Positions 1 through 11,234 of a stretch of 64,000 bases of DNA are shown one piece after another (the stretch's first letter is position 1; every line of letters starts with the position of its first letter). This stretch comes from Artemisia argyi. Its lineage: Eukaryota > Streptophyta > Magnoliopsida > Asterales > Asteraceae. The position numbers were made by a program, and so were the translations under genes. The notes under the pieces are model-generated. The model was given only the letters and a program-made list of their open reading frames with translations. It ran no database searches and was not told where the DNA came from. The DNA is taken from assembly GCA_030686995.1 (NCBI GenBank), contig CM060697.1, positions 99,834,147 through 99,898,146 on the forward strand, in the 5' to 3' direction.

Positions 1-134
1 CTGCATTTGGGACAAAATGTACTATTACTAAGACCTCTAATCGTATACTTGTACGTCTCCTTCCATGTTCTTACCCAATATGCTTCATATACCAAATCCT
101 CAGGTATACTTACATCCTTACCGCTTCCATGTCC

Positions 135-461
135 TTACCCAATATGCTTCATTGCTGCTACAATATGTTTACATGTTATACCAGTTAGTTCCCATCCCCT
201 ACATGTACATTTCCTTAACCTCATATTGATTACATATTGGTCATTCCATGGTCCTTTACACTCGTAATCATCAGCCCCATGCCAAATTACAAAATAGGAA
301 TTAGCTTCTCGCTTAATAACTTTAAAAATGGCCGTTGTTGTTGGGGTTAAGGGACCTTCACACTTGTTTATGGCCTTTTGCACAGTCACTATTCTCTTCA
401 TCAAATACTCCTTAATGTATTCTAAACACCCTAATATTAGTTGATGTCTACCATCTACCAA
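135..461 (-). pseudogene. MULE-1 SWIM zinc-finger segment
   Basis: The carboxy-terminal part of the transposase. Near residues 84-98 it shows the SWIM pattern C-x-C-x9-C-x-H (CTCRGWELTGITCKH). It is preceded by the block KRIVTVQKAINKCEGPLTPT, which also appears in the MULE-2 transposase as KRIVVVQQIIEKNVGQLTPT. An in-frame stop at 135-137 interrupts it. Reading through that stop continues with PEDLVYEAYW-type sequence to the window edge, as expected for this family. Confidence 0.85.
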
Positions 462-2816
462 CTTACTTTGGAATGAATCACATAGGTTGTTCTCTAGAAT
501 TTCACAGTGAGCTCTGCTTGTTTATTGATTAATGATGCATGATAAGTTTATGTGCATTAAATATACAATTAAAAAGCAATGATAAAAAACTTTATACCTT
601 AAAAATTAGACCTTGACCAAGATTTTGGAGGTATCTTTTACAACCAATCATGAGCTTTAGGGTCGAAGCCTTTCAGATCCTCAATTCTTCGTTGAAATTG
701 AGCTACAGTGGTTGTTGTTGACACTTCCACAAATGATCCTTGTAAATCCTTCCTTTGTAAATCTACTTCATGTTGTCATAGACATGTCTAACACATAATA
801 GTAGTAGAAAAAAGTTGTGATATAGCTGGTATAATACCATGTTACAAGTAACACATAGTTGATTACAATAATCCTTAATTCTAATGAATTTGATAAAACA
901 GTTTAAATGGAATTGATTCTACCTTTTGTCTATCCGAAATGAAAGTATAGTTATAGTTTGGTTGTAAATCAAGGTCATCACCAATATTTGAAAGGAATCA
1001 CAACCAAGAACTCGTACACTCAGCCTCAACAATAACATATGCAAGAGGGTAGATACCATTGTTAGTATCAATAACAATAACTGTCAAAATGTGCCTTGTA
1101 TACTGTCCTTTTGTGAAAGCACCATCCAACCCAATATCTCTCTTTTTGTAGCTCTGTATCCGGCCTTTAGTGCACTAAGACACACATAAATTCTTTTGAA
1201 AACCCTTGAATTAAGAGTTAGATATGTGTTGGTTTCCACCTTGATCTTGACTGTTGTGTCTCTGTTTTTATCTTTGAGCTACATAGCATAATCTCTAAGG
1301 AGGGCGTACTGTTGATGATAATCACCTTTCATCTTATTCAAAGAAATTTGCTTTGTCCTATAAGCTTTAGTATCTAAGATGTTTATTTGGATCTTCCTTT
1401 GCAATTCTTGATGTAATGCCTTTAAAAGGATTCTAGGATTGATAGAAACAGTTTTGGACAACTCTTTTGACAAAAACCTACATGTTGCATTTGGTATATC
1501 TCTTGTTTGAATACATTTATGAACATCGGTCAACGATTTAACAGACCAACTTTTCTCATCCCCAACCTTTGAGACATGTAGGGTTTAGGGGCAAGGAGGT
1601 TTATGATTCTTCACTTCGTAACCTTTAGTTTTACCACTATTGCATTTCTTATCTTTAAGGCTATTTTTTTGTCCTAACTGGCCCTTAGTTTTTGAGGTGG
1701 AAGGCATATCCCTTTCTTTGGTAGGTGATGAAATGAATTGCTTTGGGCTTTTATTGGTCTTCATATAACCCAAGACAGTACCATAACACTTAACTCTCAC
1801 CCTCTCAATATCACATTTGAGAACCTTAATAGCTCCCCTTGACTGCACTGCAAGCACCTTGACCTTGTCAGTCACTTCTTTTCTAGTAGCAAAATCTTCT
1901 CCAAGAAAAAAGTCTCATTCTTTGATTTTATCCTTACCCTTGAATTCCCTTATTATTTTCCCCAGCCTTTATTTATTCTACGTAAAGGCTCCTCATAATC
2001 AACATCATCACTCTCACTCTCAAATTCATCAAGGTTAATTACGTGGGTACCAGTCAAGGTTAATTTTAACAGCTTCTTTCCTATTCTCTTCAAGATTTGG
2101 ATCAACCTCAAACTTGAAGCCACGCATGTCCACTGGTAGTTCTGTTTCTGGTATCATATATTGATCAGGCTCAAAATCACTCTCATCACATTCACCTCCA
2201 CCTTCACCCACATCTACATATTTAGTTTCTACCACATCTTCATCACACACAGGTTCTTCCCTTTCTACAACTTCTTCATCAATCTGTTGTTGTTCATAAC
2301 TATGAAAAAAACATTTTCTGATTTCCTGGATTTAACTCAGGAAACAACATCTCAAAAACGTTTTGTGATTCATCTAATCCATGGTAAGGCCAATCCATAG
2401 CATTATCTTATTGGAACAAATCGTCCTCAATATATGTCTCAGCTTGTTTACCATTTTTGCTTGAATCAGGCATAAAACCACCCATATGCTCATCATCATT
2501 ATGTTCCAATAAATTTAAGTAACCGAATGGTTTGGATGAGGATGCTAGTACCTCTTTTTGACAATGTAGGATTCCTACATTCTCAACATTAACATTAATG
2601 GTTGAACCTTGAGTTGGCACTTCTAGATTAGTCTCCATTCCTACGACATTTGGACCATTCCACTCTAAAAACAACTTTCCTTTTTTAACACCTTCATTAA
2701 CCAACAACTTTTGTTTCTTATTCATTTACCACATTCTCTTCACTGATCTCCTCAATCACAACATCCTTGGACTAGCTCTTCTCAACTACTATACTCCTCA
2801 CCTCCATCAAGTGTTT

Positions 2817-3128
2817 CTATACCAATGATACATCAGTTTCAACATATACATCTATTTCCTTAAACTTAGGCACATATTTCAACAAGGTCACCACATCTTG
2901 ATCCGACATTAAAGGTACCAACCCAAAATGTAAAGACTTACAAGGGATCCTAAAATGGGTAAACATGATCTTACCATCATCATCAGCTAAACCGAGTTCA
3001 CCTAACATTCTATCCAACTCATGAACGACAAACGTCTCATAATTATTTAGGTCTACATAGTCTACAAAACCAAACTTGTATACTCTGTCTGGGGGATTAG
3101 AAAACTCACCTGAGTGGTAGATTTTCAA
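2817..3128 (-). pseudogene. MULE-1 PB1-like amino-terminal domain
   Basis: This 103-codon open segment begins MKIYHSGEFSN and contains YVDLNNYETFVVHELDRMLGEL, followed by a YVETDVSLV end. It matches the PB1-like module that many plant MuDR-type transposases carry at their amino terminus. It is the start of the MULE-1 transposase. The sequence continues leftward in a Ser/Glu-rich linker broken by stops. Known for the family: the module probably mediates protein interaction. Its role here is inference. Confidence 0.65.
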
Positions 3129-3479
3129 AGTGAAGAGGGTTTCATAGGTATTTGGAAAGAAAAAACAAATAATGAAAAATAAAATAATTTAGAAAGCAAC
3201 ATTAATAAGTCCAAAATCAACGACAACATATTTACAAAGATAAACAACATGCAAAGCATAACCAAATCGAAGAAAAAATATCATAAAAATGAAAGGGTTA
3301 CAAATCTTACCGTAAAGAAACCCAATATCATTAATGGGGTTACTGTAAGCTCGTATCTGCCAAGAAGAAGGCAAAATCATGTTGGATTTAATTGCTTAAG
3401 AACTTTGATTAGAAACCATAAGGATATAAAACGCAATTGTACGGGTGTTCTTGTGGTTCAAATAAAGGGTTTTTGGGGA

Positions 3480-3768
3480 TTGTAACCGGCGCGGGTCGAA
3501 GTGGGTGAGTTATAAAGGCGGAAAAAGTGAAATGACTAATATACCCCGACATGGTCCTCAAATTAATGGAATAAAATAACGATCATTAGGCCGATGGACA
3601 TAATTTGCAAGGAAACATCCACATTAATGGCATAATTTGCAATTTTATATTTTTGGTGGCTAAATTTGCAATTCTGGATATATTCAGGGACATATTTTGC
3701 AATTTACCCTTCTAACAATCGTTACTTTATCTCTGAGGGACATTTTTTGCAATTTACCCTTCTAACTT
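3480..3768. repeat. Right terminal region of MULE-1 with duplicated end motif
   Basis: This AT-rich block ends in ttttgcaatttaccc, the reverse of a GGGTAAATTGCA terminus. The 30-base end (starting gggacat, ending ttctaac) occurs twice, at about 3689-3718 and 3738-3768, so the last part of the terminal repeat is duplicated with a 49-base offset. Shorter copies of the phrase atttgcaa recur at about 3602, 3637 and 3662. Confidence 0.6.
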
Positions 3769-4329
3769 TAGCTCGTCAAGTCAGGAGGCTATTATCTTTT
3801 TTTTTATATAATAAAGAATTACATCATTTCGGAATGTTTTTGCAAAACCCTTCTCAATTGAAAAAAAATTGGGCCAATAAGATTGCTTGATTTTGACAGT
3901 AGGCGAAATCATGCGATGTGATTGGTTAATTAAAAGTCAAAATTGAATCAAATTTTGGTCAACCTTTGCTAAAAAACGTCATATATAACTGACTATAAAA
4001 GAAAACAAACAAACACATGGTTTAATAGCAATTGTTTAATTTTCAAGGGTGCAATTGTAACTTCGCAGAAACAAAAACGGAACCATAGATGAGAACCTTA
4101 ACACTACGGTCACAATACGAAAACCTAAAATCATGAAGTTTAAAGGACAATCGGAAAACCTTAATCTTTAAAAGAAGCTATTTGTACAACATTATCGTAT
4201 CCGAAATTACTCAAAACACAAATTCCTCAGTTCTTAAAGTTATGTATCGATGGTAAGTTCTTCACTTATTTATTTTTTATGATATAATCATCTTTTTATT
4301 TATAATTGTTGTTTTATTTTTAATTTTAT
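3769..4329. other. Intergenic or intron-like DNA, no gene
   Basis: No coding segment is supported. The only gene-like mark is an ATG at about 4242 followed four codons later by a strong splice-donor-like GTAAGTTC and a T-rich, intron-like run up to the Tat LTR. It could be a first exon cut by the retrotransposon, but nothing downstream confirms it. Confidence 0.3.
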
Positions 4330-4877
4330 TGTTAGCGTATGTACCCTCCAGATATACGCCAAACGGGACACATACCCTCCGGGCCTACATCAAACAAAAC
4401 ATATCCAAACATGTCCAAGCAGAACAGACTAGCATCCGAAAGGAACGGGCGATATCTTCCGGATCTCAATATCCGTATGACTCAAACCCTCCGTCCATGA
4501 ACCAAAGTACAAATAAGTACACTAAGTACATGATAGTGGAGCATAAACAAGCAAACAATAAGGGATTAAGTACAAACGAGCCTGGCACTCCATGTGAGCA
4601 ACCTATAAATAGAGGAGAAATCTTCATTTAAGGTTAACTAATTCTCTCACTCTCTAAACTTTACTTATACTTTCTCTCTCTAAGAATATATACTTACTCT
4701 CATGCCGGAGGTTGTTCCTGGGATACACTCCCGGGGCAAGACTAACAGACGTATCTGTTTTGTAGATATCCGAAGGGACAGACACCAACCAAAGATCACC
4801 TCGATCCCGAAGGACCAGTCATAGTCCGGAGGATTCATTTCGCTTGTCTGAAGTAGAAGCAAGATTTTACTTCAACA
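4330..4877 (+). repeat. Tat element 5' LTR
   Basis: Starts TGTTAGCGTATG and ends ACTTCAACA (TG...CA). It matches 14228-14775 over its full length. It holds the element promoter: a TATA box at 4603-4612, then a pyrimidine-rich CTCTCACTCTCTAAA tract typical of a plant 5' leader. The primer-binding site follows three bases after the LTR end. Confidence 0.95.
4603..4612 (+). promoter_or_regulatory. TATA box of the Tat 5' LTR
   Basis: The sequence CTATAAATAG is an almost ideal plant TATA box, and the 3' LTR keeps it at 14501-14510. Transcription would start roughly 30 bases on, in the stretch before the CT-rich tract. Confidence 0.75.
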
Positions 4878-4880
4878 AAT

Positions 4881-4898
4881 TGGCGCCATCCGTGGGAT
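4881..4898 (+). other. Primer-binding site of the Tat element
   Basis: TGGCGCCATCCGTGGGAT follows the LTR after a short spacer. The leading TGG complements a tRNA CCA end. I associate this form of site with plant Tat/Ogre elements. I am not certain which tRNA it pairs with. Confidence 0.75.
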
Positions 4899-4926
4899 AC
4901 GTCATTCACTCTACTAAAGCTAAGAG

Positions 4927-6299
4927 ATGACAAGTCCTACTCCAGTAATACCCAAAGGTAGCGAAAGAAACCAAGATAACAACGCTCACAACAACAACAA
5001 CAACATAGAACGAATCCAGAATCACATCACTACCCTAAAAGCTTTAATCCAGGAATACAATACCACAGGGGGAACACCAATCAAACCCATACAGCTCGAC
5101 TTCGATGATAGAGAGTCCCAAGATGCCGGAGCCCAGAAAACCGAAGAGGATCCAATGGACGATCTTTCCAAACCTTTCAAAGCAGCATCTAAGAGTCCTT
5201 TCACCCGAAGGATCATTGACTTTTCCGGACCTAGGAACGCAAAATATCTGATGCCCTCCCATATAAAACTGTATGATGGATCCACCGATCCAGACGATCA
5301 CATCACAAGGTTTGAAGGAGCAGCCAATCAAGGAGCGTGGCCCATGCCTATATGGTGTATGATGTTCTAGCAGACTTTGGATGACGCAGCCAGAGGATGG
5401 TTCGATAGTCTTCCGCGAGGTAGTATTGACAATTGGGATGCCTTGTGCGAGCAGTTCGTGCAGAGATTTGCCCTCCGGAGAAAATGCGTCAGAGATCCTA
5501 TGGAAATCACAAAGATCGTCCGACAAGCCAACGAGGCTTTGTCAGAGTTTAAAGAACGATGGACAGACGAAGCTAGTCGTATTTCAAGTGTCCCAGAAGT
5601 AATGCAAATATCCTCTTTCATGAACGGCAGTAAGTGTCCGGAACTAGCAAAAAGATTCTTCGAAAAGATTCCTCGAACAGTGACTGAAATGATGATAAGG
5701 GTCGATGACTTCATCCGTTCTGAGAAGGCATACCGATCAGTAGAAGTTCCAAGAGGAGAAAGGATAGACAACTACAAAAGAGATCACCATTACAGTCCGT
5801 ACCATAACAGGTATGACCAGAACACTCAACGACCTCCCTTCAGAGGAAATCGCCGACGGGATAACCAACGTGATGAATTAAGGCCTCGTCAAAACAATCA
5901 CTTTATACCCTACGGTCCGACAAGGAACGATAACCAAACAGACTATCGAACGGATTATCGTCGCAACGATGCAAACCGAAGAGATACCAGACAGATAGAT
6001 TTGAATGCACTAACCAAAGCTCCTAAAGAAATCTTGGAAACTGAACATCAACTTAGACTTCTGGCACCACCTCCGTTGAGAGGACGGCCCTCCAGGGAAA
6101 ATATGGACAAATATTGCGACTATCATGGAGAGAAAGGCCATCTCACAAATGATTGTCACAATCTGAAGGAACAGCTTAAGAAGGCCATGGAAACGGGCAA
6201 ACTCGATCATCTGATCAAGGATGTCCGGCAGAGAGACAGAGCCCCTCCGCGAGGTAATAATCAAACCAACCATGGGCGAGTCATCAATATGGTTCGATA
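4927..6299 (+). pseudogene. gag: Tat gag (nucleocapsid polyprotein), one stop
   Basis: Structural protein of the virus-like particle. The start at 4927 is the first good ATG after the primer site. In order: an Asn-rich leader, the retrotransposon-gag fold beginning at LYDGSTDPDDHITRFEGAA and continuing DDAARGWFDSLPRGSIDNWD, an Arg/Asn-rich stretch, and a zinc knuckle at about 6107-6150 (CDYHGEKGHLTNDC, C-x2-H-x4-H-x4-C, with histidine as second ligand). An in-frame TAG at 5368-5370 sits at a position that usually encodes Gln, so a CAG to TAG change is likely. The frame is otherwise open through the protease to 6846, which shows gag and pol were one polyprotein. Confidence 0.9.
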
Positions 6300-6846
6300 T
6301 CAAGAAAGGGGGCGGAAACGCAAAGTCTTGGACCAAGGAGAAGAATGGATGAATGCCCCTATAAGTTTCCCTCTGATCTTACCTGGAGATGTTTCAGACA
6401 AACCACTTATAGTTGAAGCAGAAGTAGAAGGATATACGGTCAGAAGAGTCTACGTGGATCAAGGTGCTTCGGTGGAAGTAATGTATGAACACTGTTTCTT
6501 AAACTTTGATTCCTCCATCCGATCTCGACTAACACAAACAAACACACCCTTAGTCGGTTTCGCCGGAGAAGCTATCCAACCGTTGGGAAAATTTGAATTG
6601 GAAGTATGTTTCGGAAGTGAAGGACTGTATCGCCGAACAACTATGAAGTTTGCGGTAGTTAGATCTCCCTCCACTTATAACATAATACTAGGGCGATCCG
6701 GAATCAAAGAACTGAGGGCCATCCCTTCAACAATACATTCTATGATGAAGTTCCCAACACCGAGAGGCATAGCTACTTTGGTCACACATTCAGTTATCAT
6801 CTCGGAATGTAGAAGGCTGGAAGAAAAGTTCTTAATAGGAAAATAA
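6300..6846 (+). pseudogene. pro: Tat aspartic protease domain
   Basis: In frame with gag. It contains the block RRVYVDQGASVEVMYEHCF, where the retroelement protease motif D-[ST]-G-[AS] is read here as D-Q-G-A-S, followed by PLVGFAGEAIQPLGKFELEV and the distal YNIILGRSG segment that completes the fold. The frame ends at a TAA (6844-6846), seven bases before the RT-encoding ORF in the same frame, so this is probably another nonsense change inside the original polyprotein. Confidence 0.85.
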
Positions 6847-6852
6847 ACTAAA

Positions 6853-7774
6853 GTGGAGACTCCCCCGGAAACCACAGCCATGAATGAAACCACGAAAGTC
6901 GAAGAAATATTGGTTCATCCGGCATACCCGGACCAATTGGTGACGATAGGAAGAAATTTCTCAAAAGAAGGACGGAGACAGTTGATAACTTTACTAAAAA
7001 ACAATCAGGATGTCTTTGCATGGGAACCATCGGACATGACGGGTGTACCCCGATGGGTGGCCGAACACAAGCTCAATGTAAATGTCCAAGACAAACCTGT
7101 CGCTCAAAAGAAGAGATTCTTCTTGGAAGAAAAGAACCAAGCCATAAACAGAGATGGGGAAGAATGGTTAAAGGCCGAAATCGTTAGACCCGTCCGATAT
7201 CGAACGTGGATCTCGAACCCGGTGCTAGTAAAAAAACCAGACGACAGTTGGAGAATGTGCATCGACTTTAAAAACCTTAACTCATCTTTCCTAAAAGACT
7301 ACTATCCGCTGCCTGAAATCGATTGGAAAATTGAATCAATAATGGGATTCCATTACAAGTGCTTCCTAGATGCCTACAAGGGATTCCACCAAGTTCAAAT
7401 GGCAAAAGAAGACGAAGACAAAATGGCCTTCTACACGGATCATAGAACATATTGTTAAGATGCCCTTCGGGTTAAAGAACGCCGGAGCGACGTATCAGAA
7501 ATTGGTAGACACCGCCTTTCAGACACAGATTGGCCGAAACTTAGAAGCATATGTGGATGACATGGTAATCAAGAGCCAAACATAAAAGGAGTTGTTGGCC
7601 GATATAGCCGAAACATTTGACAACCTCCGAAAGATCAATATGAAGCTAAACCCCAAGAAGTGTTCCTTCGGAGTAGAAGAAGGAAAATTCCACAGCTACA
7701 TGGTAACCTGGGAAGTAATAAGGGCAAATCCCAAGAAGACCAAGGCAATTGTTGACATGCAATCACCAAAGTAA
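6853..7774 (+). pseudogene. pol: Tat reverse transcriptase, frameshifted
   Basis: RT copies the element RNA into DNA. Recognised blocks: GVPRWVAEHKLNV, KKPDDSWRMCIDFKNLN, YYPLPEIDWKIE, KMPFGLKNAGATYQKLVD, and the catalytic AYVDDMVIKS (about 7550-7580). A small indel between about 7440 and 7456 moves the reading from the gag frame to the next one, with a TAA at 7456-7458. A further TAA lies at 7583-7585, just after the YVDD box. The thumb region (NLRKINMKLNPKKCSFGV) follows. Confidence 0.93.
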
Positions 7775-8394
7775 CTCAAAGAAATGTAAAGCCTAAGCGG
7801 TAAGCTCGCCGCATTAAACCGTTTCCTATCCAAGTCTGTCGAAAGATCCCTACCCTTCTTCGAGACTCTTAAAAACATCACCAAGGAAAACAAAGATAAG
7901 TACCGGTGGACAGAAATGGCCGAGAAAGCTTTCCAAGAAATGAAGAAAATGATTTTAGAGCTCCCCTACTTAACAACACCAACACCAAAAGAAGACATGT
8001 ACTTATACCTATCGGCTGCAAAAGAAGCAATAAGCGGAGTAGTGCTAGTAGAAAGGGAAGGATGACAGATTCTGGTGCACTACGTAAGCCGAACGTTGCA
8101 TGAGGCAGAAAAGAAATATGCTCCGGTAGAAAAATTAGCCTTGGCTCTCCTACATTTATCCAGAAGATTGAGACGATACTTTGAAGCTCACCCTATCAAG
8201 ATCATAACGGATCAGCCCATAAAACAAATATTGAACAAAGCAGAAGCCTCCGGACGGTTAGCCAAATACACCGTAGAGCTCGGAGCTTATAATATCACTT
8301 ACGTACCACGAAATGCAGTCAAAAGGCAAGTCTTGGCTGATTTCATAAATGAAATACCCATCGGACCGGCTGGCCAAGATCCGAAAGGGAGGGG
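7775..8394 (+). pseudogene. Tat RNase H domain 1
   Basis: Connection region plus the usual gypsy RNase H, which removes the RNA strand after copying. Visible blocks: SLSGKLAALNRFLSKS, FFETLKNITKENKDKYRWT, LYLSAAKEAISGVVL, HYVSRTLHEAEKKYAPVEKLAL, IKIITDQPIKQIL. Stops occur at about 7772, 7787 and 8063. From 8075 the frame is open again into the second RNase H. Confidence 0.85.
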
Positions 8395-8934
8395 CAAGGA
8401 GATATGTGACATCTCTCAAACGGAAGAATGGATACTGTACACCGACGGAGCATCCAGTAAAAAGGGTACCGGAGCAGGGTTGGTCTTAATCAGCCCAAAT
8501 AAAGAAGAGTATACCTATGCCCTCCGGTTGAATTTCGATGCCACTAACAACGGAGCAGAATACGAAGCACCACTAGCCGGATTAAGAATCGCAAAAAGCA
8601 TGCACATAAAGGCTCTGGAAGTACGAGTGGACTCAAACTTAGTAGCAAGTCAAATCAACAGAGATTTCACAGCATATACGGAAAGCATGACGAAGTACCT
8701 CGCCAAAGCCAAAGAATACATCACCTGCTTCGACCGTTTCAAAATAAAAAATATTCCAAGAACCCAAAACCAAAAAGCCGATATACTAAGTAAGTTAGCG
8801 TCCGTAGCATTTGACCACCTGACAAAAGAAATCCTGGTAGAGGTATTGGAAAAACCATCCACCGAAGAAGAAATAGTCAATGCAATAGTAGAAGAGGAGG
8901 AAGAGAATTGGATGTCACCCATCCTCGGTGTTTA
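8395..8934 (+). pseudogene. Tat second (archaeal-type) RNase H
   Basis: An additional RNase H copy, the hallmark of Tat-lineage elements. The four acidic positions can be seen: D in ILYTDGASSKKGTGAGLVL, E in NNGAEYEAPLAGLRIA, D in LEVRVDSNLVASQI, and D in QNQKADILSKLAS. An acidic tail (EEEEENW) precedes the stop at 8932-8934. This stretch is fully open and appears less damaged than RT or integrase. Confidence 0.9.
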
Positions 8935-10112
8935 AAAAAGGGAGTCTGGCCGGTAGATCAAAACGCGGCCCGAGCCCTTCGGATGAAAATAAGCCACTAT
9001 ACATTGTTCGATAATGTGCTGCTCAGAAAATCATATCTAGGACCAATGCTACGGTGTGTGGGACCTCTTCAGGCCAACTATATAATCCGAGAGGTGCATG
9101 AAGGGGCATGTGGAATGCATTCCGGACCACGATCCGTTGTAGCCAAGCTTATGAGACAAGGCTATTATTGGCCAACCATGCACTGAGACACCAGAGAAGT
9201 AATCCAAAAATGCGATTCATGCCAAAAACGGTGTTGACCTCCGTTATGGCACCTTGATCTTTTTACCAATGGGCAATGGATGTGTTAGGACCCTTACCCG
9301 AAGCCCCACGAAAGGTTAAATACGTCATAGTGGCCATAGACTATTTCACAAAGTGGATGGAGGTAAAACCGTTAACCAAAACAACCAGAAAAGAAGTAAA
9401 TAAATTTGTATGGGACAACATCGTCTGTAGGTTCGGACTTCATAAAATAATCATCACAGACAACGGAAGCAACTTCATTGGAGACCCATTCAAGAGCTGG
9501 TGCGAAAGGCTGAACATCACCCAGATCAATACAGCCGTAGCTCACCCTCAAGCCAACGGACTAGTAGAAAGGGCCAACAAAAGTTTGATGAAAGGGTTCA
9601 AGTCACGGCTAGGAAGAGAAAGGGCCGGATGGGCCGACGAATTACCAAACATACTATGGGCATTCCGCACTACTCTGAAAACCAGCAATGGAGAAACACC
9701 TTTCAGTTTGACCTACGGAAGCGAAGCAGTCATTCCGGCTGAAATCGGCATGCCAACCTTTCGGACCATGATGGCAAACCCAGAAAACAATGACGATGAG
9801 ATTAATCTAGATTTGAACTTACTAGAAGAACGACGGGAAATGGCGGCAATAAGAGAGGCGAAATACAAAAAGAAAGTAGAACAATACTATAACCGAAGAG
9901 TTTGACCTGAAGCATTTAAGGTGGAAGATTTTGTATACCGGAAGAACGAAGCTAGCAGAGTGGAAGACCAGGGAAAACTAGGGCCTAACTGGGAAGGTCC
10001 CTATCGAATAACGGAAGCATACCAACATGGCACCTACAAACTTCAAACCATGGACGATGTAGAAGTCCCCCGGACCTGGCACGCCATTAATTTAAAGAAG
10101 TGTTTTATGTAA
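8935..10112 (+). pseudogene. Tat integrase, several breaks
   Basis: Integrase inserts the DNA copy into the genome. The zinc-binding HHCC domain reads VHEGACGMHSGP ... CDSCQKR (about 9080-9230), with a TGA at 9184-9186 inside it and a frame change before 9276. The catalytic core carries D (VAIDYFTKWMEV), D (IITDNGSNFIG) and E (HPQANGLVERANKSLM). The carboxy-terminal GPY-type domain (KLGPNWEGPYRITEAY) is at 9921-10112 after a TGA at 9903-9905. It ends at WHAINLKKCFM. Three reading frames are used, so no enzyme is made. Confidence 0.92.
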
Positions 10113-10236
10113 TAGGAAATATCCGAAAGATTTTTCTGTAAGGCTTATAAGCCATTTTCTTACTTCTAATAAAAATCATATGCAGATGCGCTCTTGACAA
10201 AGGGAGGCTGCTATTTTGCTTAACATTATTGTTGCC
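10113..10236 (+). other. Post-pol untranslated stretch of the Tat element
   Basis: A short noncoding run after the integrase stop. It contains taataaaaatcat, a possible polyadenylation-type signal, and leads straight into the 54-bp tandem repeat. Confidence 0.4.
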
Positions 10237-10570
10237 CAACACGTCGAACCACTAAGGCCAAGTGCCCAATGGCACAAGTTGCCCTAACAGCCAAGAGCTG
10301 AACTACTAAGGCCAAGTGCCCAACGGAAAAAGTTGCCCTAACGGCCAAGGGCCGAACTACTAAGGCCAAGTACCCAACGGCACAAGTTGCCCTAACGGCC
10401 AAGAGCCGAACTACTAAGGCCAAGTACCCAACGACACAAGTCGCCCTAACAACCAAGAGCCGAACTACTAAGGTCAAGCGCCCAATGGCACATGTTGCCC
10501 TAACGGCCAAGAGCCGAACTATTAAAACCTAGTGCCCAATGGCACAAGTTGCCCTATCAACCAAGAGTCA
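10237..10570. repeat. 54-bp minisatellite, about six copies
   Basis: The unit begins GAACTACTAAGGCCAAGTGC and ends CTAACGGCCAAGAGCC. It is exactly 54 bases (18 codons) and so stays open in frame on both strands. Copies drift by a few substitutions; the last one is most diverged. It lies between pol and the antisense gene, the place where Tat elements are known to keep hypervariable tandem repeats. Confidence 0.92.
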
Positions 10571-10814
10571 AATTGCTAAATACTCACACGACTCGACAGT
10601 CGAATAACTAAGAAAAAATACCAAGTAATAAATTTCCGAATGACTACAAGTTTAGAGCATATCGGAATAACAAACGCAGTGATCAACATAAAACTAACGA
10701 CGAACGTCTAACAAGACAAACCCAATGGACGCACACCTTTCGGCATATTAGAATCAAGTATGGCAAGACGTAGAGACAAATACATACATTCACAATCAAA
10801 AGGAAAAAGTAAAA

Positions 10815-10816
<2 letters not shown>

Positions 10817-10898
<82 letters not shown>
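10817..10898. repeat. (AT)41 microsatellite
   Basis: Forty-one uninterrupted AT dinucleotides inside the 3' region of the Tat element. Such a pure run is likely to be highly length-variable. Confidence 0.97.
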
Positions 10899-10901
<3 letters not shown>

Positions 10902-11234
10902 TAGTTAAAAAATTATTACATCATTTGCTCCGATTGGCCGTTAAGGCCCTATACTACAAAAAGACGAAACCCCAATACATCCATCGTCTACCCTACCAGT
11001 AAGGCTCAACATCAGCCGAAAAACTAAAAACTAACATCCACTCACAAAGAACTTTTGATAAATAGCTTCACAAGGAGTTCGGAGTACTTAAGCCCATAGT
11101 CAAAATGGAAGTACCCGAACCCCAACATACATGAACCAACAGAAGGAAATTTTGATGAAAGCTTCACAAAGAATCCATAATACCTGAACCCATAGTCAAA
11201 ATGGAGGTACACGGATTCTCAAATAAACAACTCT
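10899..11234. repeat. Tat 3' region, two diverged direct repeats
   Basis: No gene. Two related blocks are seen: one from about 11065 (TTTTGATAAATAGCTTCACA ... GTCAAAATGGAAGTACCCGAACCCCAA) and one from about 11150 (TTTTGATGAAAGCTTCACA ... GTCAAAATGGAGGTACACGGATTCTCAA). They are offset by roughly 95 bases and form a short degenerate tandem repeat next to the end of the antisense gene. Confidence 0.55.

Larger units (their letters stand above)
135..3128 (-). pseudogene. MULE-1 transposase pseudogene (MuDR type)
   Basis: Broken cut-and-paste transposase gene. In gene order: a PB1-like amino-terminal domain (3128-2817), a low-complexity acidic linker (about 2725-1600), a DNA-binding segment ending in a QYALLRDYAM motif (1533-1279), remnants of the catalytic domain (about 1260-900, including TTVKIKVETN and FKRIYVCL-like matches) and the SWIM finger (461-135). 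No single frame is open. At least four blocks in different frames are needed. The nearest intact relatives would be about 600-900 residues. It is unlikely to make protein, but the identity is firm from the SWIM finger. Confidence 0.8.
1..3768 (-). mobile_element. MULE-1: decayed Mutator-like DNA transposon, right part
   Basis: A Mutator-like element whose transposase runs right to left. A PB1-like amino-terminal domain lies near 3128, the DNA-binding and catalytic region near 1533-900, and the SWIM zinc finger at the left edge. The right terminal repeat is the TIR-like sequence at about 3540-3768. The left end is outside the window, so no target duplication can be tested. The element is related to MULE-2 further right: both have the same domain order, similar SWIM fingers, and ends of the type GGGTAAA-TGCA. 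Many stops and frameshifts make it inactive. Confidence 0.8.

Noticed and set aside
4022..4330. Host first exon ending at GTAAGTTC near 4253
   Set aside because: Only four codons, no downstream exon, and the flank beyond the Tat element shows no continuation.
10226..10510. Repetitive protein-like frame MAVRATCAIG... over the 54-bp array
   Set aside because: Open only because the repeat unit is a multiple of three. No promoter and no known family.
10237..10570. Regular repeats suggesting a CRISPR array
   Set aside because: Units are contiguous without unique spacers, in a plant retrotransposon.
10708..11002. Frames of alternating Ile-Tyr
   Set aside because: Translation of the (AT)41 microsatellite.
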